51,779 nt of DNA. Source: Lachnospiraceae bacterium (GTDB lineage: Bacteria; Bacillota; Clostridia; Lachnospirales; Lachnospiraceae). The position numbers and the translations under genes are program-made. The stretch lies in assembly GCA_016281605.1 (NCBI GenBank), contig JAEEJA010000062.1:1-51779 (forward strand), in the 5' to 3' direction. Shown here in pieces: positions 7,592-15,564 of this stretch. Position 1 is the stretch's first letter, and every line of letters begins with the position of its first letter. The notes under the pieces were generated by a model that was not told the origin of the DNA, ran no database searches, and saw only the letters and a program-made list of their open reading frames with translations.

Positions 7592-9121
7592 TCAGAGTGA
7601 AGCCAGCTTTTTATATGTGTCCTTTAAATCTGCATAAACTTCTTTGTATATTTCATGATACTTTGCATACTCTTTACCATTTTCTTCATCAGGTACACAA
7701 AGTGAATCAGGATCAACATGTATCATTTTCTTACAAGCCTCAGGAACACTTTCATAAAGACCTGCTCCTACACCTGCTAAAATCGCAACACCAAGAGCCG
7801 GACCTTCCTTTGCTGTAACACTCTTAACCTCTACTCCAAAAGAATCCGCAAGCATCTGTCTTTTGACAGGACTCTTAAGTCCTCCACCACATGCCATCAT
7901 TTCCTTGATATCAACGCCCATCTCCACAAGGACATCCTTACAATCTGTAAGTGAGTAAATCATGCCTTCGTATACACTTCTAACCATATCAGCTCTGGTA
8001 TGCATACTTGAAAGACCGAAGAATACACCTCTCGCATCAGGATCAAGGTGAGGAGTACGCTCTCCGTTTAAGTATGGTAAGTAAAGAAGCTTGTTGGAAC
8101 CTATAGGTGTATCAAGCACTTCTTTATCAATAATATCATACTTATCTATTCCCTTTTCCTTCGCTTCATAGGAGTAGGAATTGCCACAATTATCCAGATA
8201 CCACTGAAGTGAATAACCACAGGCCTGAGTAACACCCATCTGATGCCATGCACCGGGTACTGCACAGCAGAAAGTATGAACTCTTCCCTTTGGATCTATC
8301 TTAACTTCACTTGAATGAGTAAATACAACTCCGCTGGTTCCGATAGTTGTAAATGCCATACCATCTTCAACTACGCCTGTTCCTACGGCTGCCGCTGCAT
8401 TGTCTCCTGCTCCTCCAACTACAACTGTAGAGGTAGAAAGTCCTGTCTTCTCAGCCATTTCAGGTAATATAGTTCCTGTAACTTCAGGTGACTCATAAAC
8501 CTTAGCAAGTAAGCTCTTATCTATACCAAGCTTTTCTAACACTTCATCTGACCACTGTCTCTTAGGGACATCAAGAAGCTGCATACCAGCCGCATCAGAA
8601 ACCTCGGTAGCAAATTCACCTGTAAGCACGTAACGAACATAATCCTTAGGAAGCAATATATGCTTACACTTTGCATAATTTTCAGGTTCATTGTTCTTAA
8701 CCCAGAGGATTTTTGACGCTGTAAAACCGGTAAGTGCAGGATTTGCGGTGATTTCTATAAGCCTCTTTGCACCTATTTTTTCTGTGATTTCTTCACACTC
8801 TTTTCCTGTTCTCTGATCGCACCAGATAATAGATGGACGTATAACATTACACTCTTCATCGAGCATAACAAGACCATGCATCTGTCCTGATATACCAAGA
8901 CCCTTTACATCCTCTCCTTTTACTCCTGATTCCCTGATTACGTTTGTTATTGTAGTAACTGCTGCATTGGCCCAATCTTCAGGCTTCTGTTCAGCCCAAC
9001 CGTTATGAGGAGTATAAAGCGGATAATCCACCTTGCTGTCTGCTATAATATTTCCCGCTTCATCGAAGAGTACGGTTTTTGTTGAGGATGTCCCCAAATC
9101 AATACCTATAAGATAATTCAT
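7592..9121 (-). CDS. xylB: Xylulokinase (FGGY family)
   Basis: ATP-dependent phosphorylation of D-xylulose to xylulose 5-phosphate, feeding the pentose phosphate pathway. The 510-residue length is normal. FGGY marks include GIDLGTSSTKTVLFD at the N-terminus, GISGQMHGLV, WCDQRT, and GGAGDNAAAAVGTG and ACGGGLKS in the C-terminal nucleotide-binding half. The frame opens earlier, but the ATG at 9121 has GGAGG 6 bases upstream, and the codons before it lie inside a structured leader. A related FGGY substrate such as L-fuculose cannot be excluded, since two fucose/arabinose-type isomerase genes lie nearby. Translation may be controlled by the leader at 9128-9218. Confidence 0.88.
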   Translation of the reverse strand: MNYLIGIDLGTSSTKTVLFDEAGNIIADSKVDYPLYTPHNGWAEQKPEDWANAAVTTITNVIRESGVKGEDVKGLGISGQMHGLVMLDEECNVIRPSIIWCDQRTGKECEEITEKIGAKRLIEITANPALTGFTASKILWVKNNEPENYAKCKHILLPKDYVRYVLTGEFATEVSDAAGMQLLDVPKRQWSDEVLEKLGIDKSLLAKVYESPEVTGTILPEMAEKTGLSTSTVVVGGAGDNAAAAVGTGVVEDGMAFTTIGTSGVVFTHSSEVKIDPKGRVHTFCCAVPGAWHQMGVTQACGYSLQWYLDNCGNSYSYEAKEKGIDKYDIIDKEVLDTPIGSNKLLYLPYLNGERTPHLDPDARGVFFGLSSMHTRADMVRSVYEGMIYSLTDCKDVLVEMGVDIKEMMACGGGLKSPVKRQMLADSFGVEVKSVTAKEGPALGVAILAGVGAGLYESVPEACKKMIHVDPDSLCVPDEENGKEYAKYHEIYKEVYADLKDTYKKLASL

Positions 9122-9127
9122 AAATAA

Positions 9128-9218
9128 CCTCCATGCCGAGCACGTAGTGTAAGGCACTGCACGAGAATCTCAAGTTCTCGTGTCAGATCATTAGCTATTT
9201 GGGCTCGGCACAAATAGC
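9128..9218 (-). promoter_or_regulatory. Structured pseudoknot-type leader of xylB
   Basis: On the minus strand, in order: hairpin P1 (GCTATTTG / CAAATAGC, 9218-9194) whose loop holds TGCCGAGC (9210-9203); hairpin P2 (CACGAGAA / TTCTCGTG, 9182-9160) extended by CTG/CAG around a bulged A; then GCTCGGCA (9141-9134), which pairs perfectly over 8 bp with the P1 loop; then one base and the ribosome site GGAGG (9132-9128). The layout repeats upstream of malQ. No promoter element is claimed. It could alternatively be a short repeat element with TGCCGAGC/GCTCGGCA ends. Confidence 0.6.
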
Positions 9219-9219
9219 C

Positions 9220-9256
9220 GTATGAAAAATCATCTCATCAACGTGATTTTTCATAC
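9220..9256 (-). promoter_or_regulatory. Perfect 13-bp hairpin upstream of the xylB leader
   Basis: GTATGAAAAATCA (9220-9232) and TGATTTTTCATAC (9244-9256) are a perfect inverted repeat with an 11-base spacer, next to the P1 hairpin of the xylB leader. It could be an extra leader stem, an operator or an attenuator part. It is absent from the malQ leader. The rest of 9257-9341 is AT-rich with nothing recognised. Confidence 0.45.
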
Positions 9257-9341
9257 TAATTCCTTTCGTTTATTTATATTGCATACTATATCATAAAAGT
9301 AATAGTATTACAATTATTTTCATTGCAATCAATGACACACC

Positions 9342-10556
9342 TTAATGACGTATATTATTTTTCGCTCTTTGTTTTTCTTTGATATCAACGAACATTATGC
9401 ATAGCACTTCAAACACATACATAGTCATATTTAAGGAAGAAAATCCAAAAAATGGTTGTATTTCAAAAGATGAAAAGGAAAAAAATTCATATAAACAACC
9501 AATAATTGTCATAAAACATAAATGAACAGAAAACACTATTGCCATTAATAATAACGACTTTTTTTTATCATGTTCATCCTCAATTTTAACAAATCTTCGG
9601 ATATGTGAAACACTCACATACAACATAGTCATAATGAAAAGTAATAATAATACTACTACCAACAAACCAGTTTCATGCCCCACCTTATATGTCATCGCAA
9701 ATATGGGACCTTTTTTTATAGGATATTCTTTTAAAATCCTCTCTGTTAAAAAAAATCCATCACCATAAAAAGCATTATAAATATTACCGGTATCATTATA
9801 ACGTTTTAATATTTCGAAAAAACAATCTTTTATTCCTTCTAGCGATGGTTTTATTTTATAGGAATCATATCCAATAATTAACCATATCCCACTCATTATT
9901 ACAAAAAATAATCTACGCATTATTCTATTCTTTATACATATAATCCCAATTATACATCCAATGACAGCACAAACAATCATGCAATAATAGTCTTTGAATA
10001 ATAAGCCTACGGCTAGATGTAACAAAACAGTTCCAGTTAAAAAAATAGCCTGAAAAATAAAATCATTTTTATTATATATAATAACAAATATCATGAAAGA
10101 TATAATGCTTAGAACTTCTGCCGGTCTCATAATAAGATAATACATATTAAATGAATTATTTTTAATAGGCTTCGAGCCTGCAAGCTCATTTAAAAGAATA
10201 ATAGTATTATCAGAACCCACCACATTGTGCTTAAATGCCAAAACTATTGGATTGTTGTTTTTTGAAGGATTATAGTCAAAGTACAGTTCTGAGAAGGACA
10301 TTACAATAATAGTTATTAAAACAATCATTAAAATAATCAACATAACCCTATATTTATGATTGCTATATAAAATAGTCATTAAAAAAAACAAAAAAACACC
10401 TAATAAATAGTTTATTATACTAAAAACACCATCAATCGAAAACCACGTTGTCATATCTACCGGATTAACGATAAGTCTGGAATTAAAAGATAAATAAACA
10501 TTAATAATAATTAATATCATCATTAATACGACAGGGAAAACGGCTTTTCTATTCAT
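9342..10556 (-). CDS. Polytopic membrane protein, possibly a divergent SEDS protein
   Basis: A 404-residue protein with about ten hydrophobic helices. Near the C-terminus the run YPIKKGPIFAMTYKVGHETGLL is followed after two helices by EIQPFFGFSS. This recalls, by order and spacing only, the SEDS (FtsW/RodA/SpoVE) elements that end one helix with FIFAVIGEELG and later read LPFFSYGGSS. If that is right it would be a peptidoglycan glycosyltransferase-like or lipid II-handling protein, but the match is weak and key residues differ. A second, truncated relative lies at 12304-12817. The gene sits between xylB and an isomerase gene, with a terminator upstream at 10662-10692 indicating its own transcription. 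Confidence 0.6.
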   Translation of the reverse strand: MNRKAVFPVVLMMILIIINVYLSFNSRLIVNPVDMTTWFSIDGVFSIINYLLGVFLFFLMTILYSNHKYRVMLIILMIVLITIIVMSFSELYFDYNPSKNNNPIVLAFKHNVVGSDNTIILLNELAGSKPIKNNSFNMYYLIMRPAEVLSIISFMIFVIIYNKNDFIFQAIFLTGTVLLHLAVGLLFKDYYCMIVCAVIGCIIGIICIKNRIMRRLFFVIMSGIWLIIGYDSYKIKPSLEGIKDCFFEILKRYNDTGNIYNAFYGDGFFLTERILKEYPIKKGPIFAMTYKVGHETGLLVVVLLLLFIMTMLYVSVSHIRRFVKIEDEHDKKKSLLLMAIVFSVHLCFMTIIGCLYEFFSFSSFEIQPFFGFSSLNMTMYVFEVLCIMFVDIKEKQRAKNNIRH

Positions 10557-10661
10557 TTACTTTATTTTCCTTCATTACACTGTTACCATTTCTTGCATAT
10601 TGTTTTCTCCCATGTATAGGCCACTCCTTGAGATGAAAACATAGAAGAATATCTCTCTTTT

Positions 10662-10692
10662 GAAAAATAAGGATTCCATTACAGGAATCCTT
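10662..10692 (-). terminator. Intrinsic terminator after the isomerase-family gene
   Basis: AAGGATTCC and GGAATCCTT (10669-10677, 10684-10692) form a 9-bp stem with a 6-base loop, followed on the minus strand by ATTTTTC. It stands 51 bases past the stop at 10744. Confidence 0.85.
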
Positions 10693-10743
10693 ATCATAAT
10701 AAATCATAAATATAAAATCAATTTCCATCAATAATCAAAGAGA

Positions 10744-12234
10744 TTATTTAAATGGGTTTTCATTCTTGTAGAGCATGCCTTCAGGTCTGTTAAAACCAAT
10801 CTCCTCTGATGTGAGTCCAAGATACTTAAACACTTCAAAGAGTGCTTTTCCATAGTGTCCAAAAGCAACTGCGCCATGATGTGGATAATTATTCTCAATT
10901 AACTCATAACGATAGAATCTAGCCATATCATGAATAGCAAAGATACCTATGGATCCGAAAGACCTTGTAGCAACAGGAAGTACTTCACCCTGAGCAACAT
11001 AAGCTCTGAGCTGAGCATCTGATGTTGACTGAAGACGGAAGAATGTAATCTTACCCGGAGCTATATCACCCTCAAGAGTTCCGTTTGTTACTTCCTCAGG
11101 AAGTGAACGTGCCATAATCATCTGATTCTTCATCTCACATGCAGTAAGCTTGGTAGATGCAGTATTTCCACAGTGGAATCCCATAAATGTATCCTTGATA
11201 TCATAATCAAATTTACCCTTGATATCCTCTTCATAAATATCGGAAGGAACAGTATTATTAATATCAAGAAGTGTAACAGTATCGTTGCTGACAACAGTTC
11301 CGATGAACTCACTGAGTGCACCGTAAATATCAACTTCACATGAAACAGGAATACCCATCTTGGTAAGACGGCTGTTTACATAGCAAGGAACACATCCAAA
11401 CTGTGTCTGGAATGCAGGCCAGCACTTTCCTGCGATAGCAACATACTTTCTGTAACCTTTGTGTGCCTCAATCCAATCAAGAAGTGTAAGCTCATACTGA
11501 GCAAGCTTCTCAAGTATTTCAGGCTTTTTATTACCTGCGCCAAGTTCCTCTGCCATATCCTTAACTACATCAGGGATACGAGGATCTCCTGCATGATTAT
11601 TAAATGCTTCGAAAAGATCAAGCTCTGAGTTTTCTTCAATCTCAACTCCTAAGTTGTAAAGCTGCTTGATCGGAGCATTACATGCAAGGAAGTTAAGAGG
11701 TCTTGGACCAAAGCTTATAATCTTTAAATTATTAAGAGCATAAACAGCATTTGCTACAGGAAGGAAATCATGAATCATATCTGCACACTCATCAGCTGTT
11801 CCTACCGGATACTCTGGGATATAAGCCTTGATATTACGTAATTTTAAGTTGTAGCTTGCATTTAACATACCACAGTAAGCATCACCTCTACCCTGTATAA
11901 GTCCGCCGTTGGCTGATGTTTCTTCAGCTGCCGCACAGAACATAACAGGTCCGTCAAAGTGCTTAGCAAGCAGTGTTTCGCTAATTTCAGGACCAAAGTT
12001 TCCAAGATAAACACAAAGAGCCTCACACCCCTGCGCCTGAACATCCTTAAGAGCCTCAACCATGTGAATCTCACTCTCAACGATACATACAGGACACTCG
12101 TAGATATCATCCTCTGAGTACTTTGCCTTGTAAGCTTCTACAAGGGCTTTACGCCTGTTAACAGATAAACTTTCAGGGAAACAGTCACGACTAACCGCAA
12201 CGATACCCACCTTTACTTTTGGTATATTGTTCAT
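10744..12234 (-). CDS. L-fucose/L-arabinose isomerase family protein
   Basis: A 496-residue sugar isomerase-family protein related to AraA/FucI-fold enzymes, which interconvert aldoses and ketoses with a divalent metal. Supporting segments are the N-terminal Rossmann-like region (VGIVAVSRDCFPES, LCVYLGNFGPE), KCWPAFQTQFGCVPCYVNSRL in the middle, CEVDIYGALSEFIGT, MGFHCGNTAST and a C-terminal HHGAVAFGHYGKALFEV. The true substrate is not clear; this family often sits with xylulokinase-type kinases, as here. The product would be a ketose for the kinase encoded at 7592-9121. It was probably once directly divergent from fucI (17530), before the module at 12304-17431 separated them. Confidence 0.75.
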   Translation of the reverse strand: MNNIPKVKVGIVAVSRDCFPESLSVNRRKALVEAYKAKYSEDDIYECPVCIVESEIHMVEALKDVQAQGCEALCVYLGNFGPEISETLLAKHFDGPVMFCAAAEETSANGGLIQGRGDAYCGMLNASYNLKLRNIKAYIPEYPVGTADECADMIHDFLPVANAVYALNNLKIISFGPRPLNFLACNAPIKQLYNLGVEIEENSELDLFEAFNNHAGDPRIPDVVKDMAEELGAGNKKPEILEKLAQYELTLLDWIEAHKGYRKYVAIAGKCWPAFQTQFGCVPCYVNSRLTKMGIPVSCEVDIYGALSEFIGTVVSNDTVTLLDINNTVPSDIYEEDIKGKFDYDIKDTFMGFHCGNTASTKLTACEMKNQMIMARSLPEEVTNGTLEGDIAPGKITFFRLQSTSDAQLRAYVAQGEVLPVATRSFGSIGIFAIHDMARFYRYELIENNYPHHGAVAFGHYGKALFEVFKYLGLTSEEIGFNRPEGMLYKNENPFK

Positions 12235-12283
12235 AAGTAACTCCTCTCGATATAAATTTTTGTATAATCACTATTCTATATGC

Positions 12284-12321
12284 AAAACCGATTTTTTTCA
12301 ATATCAGAGTGCATTTTTTTT
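12284..12321 (+). repeat. Direct repeat R1 flanking the biosynthetic module
   Basis: This 38-base segment recurs in the same orientation at 17432-17470 with one visible substitution and one extra T in the final T run. It lies 50 bases upstream of the isomerase start and includes the stop codon of the truncated membrane gene. Confidence 0.75.
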
Positions 12322-12817
12322 AACTATTTTTTTATCCAACACAATTATAGCCAGTATCTCAAAAACATATAAGGACATATTAAAAGATGAAAATCCAAAT
12401 AATGGCTGAATTTCAAAATCCTGAAAACTTATCACTTCATAAATACATCCGGTCAAAGTCATAAAGCTTAAATGAATCCCCAGAATACCAACCAATAACC
12501 TTCCCGGTATCTCTTTTATGCCATTATCACCGGCTGCTCTTAGATTGCTAATTGCTTTATATAATAAAACAATTACAAAGATTATATATAGTATTAATAA
12601 TAATATCGCCATCTCATGTCCAAGTTTATATAAAACAGCAAATACCGGTCCTTTTTCGATTGGATAATCATTTACATATGCATTTTTAGAAATAATGGAA
12701 TCTGAATAAAAAGCATTGTACATATTACCCGTTTTGATATATTGTTCCCATATCCCTTTCGGATATTCTTTAATACCTCTTATAGCCGGAAAAAATATAA
12801 ACGGTACTTTTGCACAT
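12304..12817 (-). pseudogene. Truncated paralogue of the SEDS-like membrane gene
   Basis: About 170 codons remain, matching the C-terminal part of the protein at 9342-10556: NMYNAFYSD versus NIYNAFYGD, YPIEKGPVFAVLYKLGHE versus YPIKKGPIFAMTYKVGHE, and EIQPLFGFSSFNMSLYVFE versus EIQPFFGFSSLNMTMYVFE. The frame can be followed upstream through FIFFPAIRGIKEYPKGIW to the stop of the adenylation gene at 12818, where similarity ends. The first 230 or so residues are missing, so the paralogue was cut where the G+C-richer module begins. An internal ATG at 12723 could still express the last 139 residues. Confidence 0.75.
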
Positions 12818-14224
12818 CTATTTCGGAGCTTTCAGAACTTTTCGATCCACCTTGCCATTACTCAGTTTCGGCAGTGATTCCAAACGTATATAGTACTCCG
12901 GTATCATGTAATCCGGAATCTGTTTCGCCAACTTCGCTCTTGTATTTTCTACGTCCAGATCCGTTTCTGCTTCGTAATAAAGGCACAAATAGGCAGACTC
13001 CCCCTCACCGAATCCCTGGACAGCCAGTGCAGACACATTTTCCAGTACATTCAATGCATCCTGCTCCACTTCCTCTAACTCCATGTTGACACCCTTAATA
13101 CAAAAGCGGTTACCTTTTCGTCCAAGTAAAATCAAATTCCCATCTTCTCTTACACTTACAATATCGCCGGTATGATACCAGTGATCCTGCATCACTTCTG
13201 CTGTCTTTTCCGGCATTTTGATATATCCGCGGAAATATGGAAGGTAAAGGACAAGCTCACCTGTTTGATTTTCCTGTTCTCCACCATCCGCTTCTTCAAG
13301 CGGCTCAACCCGATATTGAAGCTCAAACTGTGGTTTTCCAATCGGTATGTCTTTCTCATACAGATGTGAAATCTTAAAGGCAGTAACCATACAGCCGCAT
13401 TCGCTGGTAGCATAATAATTAATCACAAGACAGTTTTCAAAAAACACGCCGTTTGCCGGTTCGCGACCTACCGCGATATGTTCTAATTCCAGTTTCATCC
13501 CCATCATGGCCCTGGCAAGAGTCGGGAAAAGGCTGGTACTGGTAATTGCCTGTTCCTTGAAAAAGGCAGCAAGCTGTGAAGGTGCTGCAAGCAGCTTCAA
13601 CGGCACCATTACCACCGTCACACCATAAGCGAGTGTCATGAAAAGACTTGCTTTCATAGAAATATAACTTAACGGTGCAATCAATGCGTACCTGCCACTG
13701 TGAATCGGCGGCTTTCCCTCATAATCGGCAGACTTCATCATTCCGACAAGTCCGCCATACTCATGAATACAGCCCTTTGGTTTGCCGGTACTGCCGGAAG
13801 TAAAAACAATGTAAGCTGCATCATGTTCATCGACTTCACAATATGTCATGCTGACTTCCCCGGATCGCTCTTCATATGCCGCCACCTCTTTCCAGCGTTC
13901 CTCGTTGAGCACCAGAATTGGTTCGCTTTCCTCAATAATTGCGTCCATTTTTAGTACTGTATAGGCATCTTCCACTACGGTAAAGACCGCTCCTGCGCGC
14001 ATGACACCAATGATTGCTGCCACTTCATAAGCTCCACGGGGAAGATTGATAACAACGACGTCCTCCTTACCGATTCCCTTATCCACAAGATAGCGGTATA
14101 CACGATCCGACCAGTCATTCAATTGCGCATACGACAGGCTGACGCTCCCCGGATCTTCTACTGCCATCTCATTCCCTCTATTTGTCACCTGCTTAAAAAA
14201 CATATCTAAAAAGACCTGCTTCAT
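12818..14224 (-). CDS. Stand-alone AMP-forming adenylation enzyme (NRPS A-domain/DltA-like)
   Basis: An ANL-superfamily enzyme that activates a carboxylic or amino acid with ATP as an acyl-adenylate. Visible core motifs: FTSGSTGKPKG (A3, about residues 140-150), YYATSE (A5), WYHTGD (A7), GRKGNRFCIKGVNMELEEVE-type hinge (A8) and NGKVDRK (A10) at the C-terminus. The length of 468 is slightly short. No carrier or condensation domain is attached. It is the last gene of a three-gene operon, 24 bases after the condensation-like gene, with SD GAGGAG before the ATG. Base composition is visibly G+C-richer than the surroundings, suggesting acquisition by transfer. The substrate is unknown. Confidence 0.85.
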   Translation of the reverse strand: MKQVFLDMFFKQVTNRGNEMAVEDPGSVSLSYAQLNDWSDRVYRYLVDKGIGKEDVVVINLPRGAYEVAAIIGVMRAGAVFTVVEDAYTVLKMDAIIEESEPILVLNEERWKEVAAYEERSGEVSMTYCEVDEHDAAYIVFTSGSTGKPKGCIHEYGGLVGMMKSADYEGKPPIHSGRYALIAPLSYISMKASLFMTLAYGVTVVMVPLKLLAAPSQLAAFFKEQAITSTSLFPTLARAMMGMKLELEHIAVGREPANGVFFENCLVINYYATSECGCMVTAFKISHLYEKDIPIGKPQFELQYRVEPLEEADGGEQENQTGELVLYLPYFRGYIKMPEKTAEVMQDHWYHTGDIVSVREDGNLILLGRKGNRFCIKGVNMELEEVEQDALNVLENVSALAVQGFGEGESAYLCLYYEAETDLDVENTRAKLAKQIPDYMIPEYYIRLESLPKLSNGKVDRKVLKAPK

Positions 14225-14248
14225 GAAATTACTCTCCTCGTATTTTTC

Positions 14249-15547
14249 TTATTCTACCTGCTCTAAAGTTCCTAAATCCAACGAATCTTCCCTTACCATA
14301 CCCCGGTCTAACAGATGTGTCCACGAAATCGATGTCCGGATACGCTCGAATATTTCTTCTACCACCCGGGTGTCATCAAAGAACGTCGCAAAACTCAGCC
14401 TCATCACCCCTTTATGCTCCACCACATCAATACTCAGCGGTACATTATACGGATCCGCATAAACCCGGATTGCCTCCACCTGCGAAACAATCGCCTCATC
14501 AACAGGCGTTTGCCCCACATAGGAAATCAGATAGGTGTTGCCCTTGCGGAAACCTTGCGTGATCTGACCGGACATGGCAGCGTAGATGGTCTCCGGAGGC
14601 ACATCCTTTCCCTGCAGCCCCTGTACCAGATTATAGGTGCCGGCCGCATACAAGCGCAAATTCTCCATCTGCGCCTGCAATTCAAGAGATGCGCGGAGCG
14701 CGCTTGACCGAAATTCCAGATCCATTTCCCCCATACGCGGATAATAGGGCACTTTTACTGCAGTAGACGCATTTCCTCCGGATTCCAGCCCAATTCTTCC
14801 ACGCAGATCGATAGGTGTGTACGCAACTACCGGCCGTTTTCCCACATCGTAAACCTTGTGAATTGCCTCTCCCACCAACGCCTGCATCAGCGGCACCGGG
14901 CTTGTCTCAAAGCGTTTTGACATAGCAAGCATCGGTGACAAAGCCGTCTCAATCTCCAAAAGCCGATACTCACAGCATTCATCCGGATACAAGTGCTCCG
15001 GAAGGACAAAAACATCTTTTGCCTCATACTGCCCAAACGGCTCCAATCCCTCCGTGAGTTTCAGAAACTCTGCAAATGCATCATGTGAATCCAATTCTTC
15101 CGGATCCATGGTGCTGTCACCCGTCTTTACATCAAATCCAAGTTCCTTAAAATAGTATTCCAACAGTTTTTGTAAAAACAAAAACATTCCGCGACCGTCA
15201 GCAAGACCGTGATATGTCCGAAGATAGATATCACGCCCGCAGTATGTCACATAAAAAAGATATCCATAGGTCTCGTCACTTCCATACGCTCTGCCACTAT
15301 TAGTTTCCTCAAATACCGGAACCTGTCCCGGCGGACGGCGAACGACAAAAATGTCGTTGCCCTTTTTCACCGGATGGCTCTGGTAGTACGGCTGTGCAAT
15401 CATTGCATTTTTGACTGCCTGATGCAACGCATGCAGTTGTACCGGCCGTGTCAGTGTAGCAATCAGAGTTCCTGTATAGGCATGGCGACCTGCCATAGAA
15501 TAGTAGAACACTTTGCTCCCCGGTTGGATGTCATAAAGTTTTTCCAT
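14249..15547 (-). CDS. Condensation-like acyltransferase (HxxxDG family)
   Basis: A 432-residue protein of the chloramphenicol-acetyltransferase-like superfamily that includes NRPS condensation domains and alcohol acetyltransferases. HGLADG matches the HxxxDG catalytic motif, at about residue 125; TPIDLRGR in the middle resembles the structural core of such proteins. It would join an activated acyl or aminoacyl group to an amine or alcohol. The ATG at 15547 is chosen because GAGGAGG precedes it by 5 bases; a longer frame starts at 15568. The MATE gene ends 17 bases upstream, so the two are co-transcribed. One counted 60-base stretch (14641-14700) is 58% G+C, far above typical window DNA. Confidence 0.75.
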   Translation of the reverse strand: MEKLYDIQPGSKVFYYSMAGRHAYTGTLIATLTRPVQLHALHQAVKNAMIAQPYYQSHPVKKGNDIFVVRRPPGQVPVFEETNSGRAYGSDETYGYLFYVTYCGRDIYLRTYHGLADGRGMFLFLQKLLEYYFKELGFDVKTGDSTMDPEELDSHDAFAEFLKLTEGLEPFGQYEAKDVFVLPEHLYPDECCEYRLLEIETALSPMLAMSKRFETSPVPLMQALVGEAIHKVYDVGKRPVVAYTPIDLRGRIGLESGGNASTAVKVPYYPRMGEMDLEFRSSALRASLELQAQMENLRLYAAGTYNLVQGLQGKDVPPETIYAAMSGQITQGFRKGNTYLISYVGQTPVDEAIVSQVEAIRVYADPYNVPLSIDVVEHKGVMRLSFATFFDDTRVVEEIFERIRTSISWTHLLDRGMVREDSLDLGTLEQVE

Positions 15548-15564
15548 TTTTACCTCCTCGTTTA

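Noticed and set aside
9134-9210. xylB leader as a simple MITE with TGCCGAGC/GCTCGGCA ends
   Set aside because: No target duplication is seen, and the fixed one-base distance to the ribosome site in both copies fits a leader better; still listed as the alternative.
10549-10731. Small 60-codon minus-strand frame between the isomerase and SEDS-like genes
   Set aside because: It runs through the intrinsic terminator at 10662-10692, has no ribosome site and overlaps the next gene start; not a credible gene.
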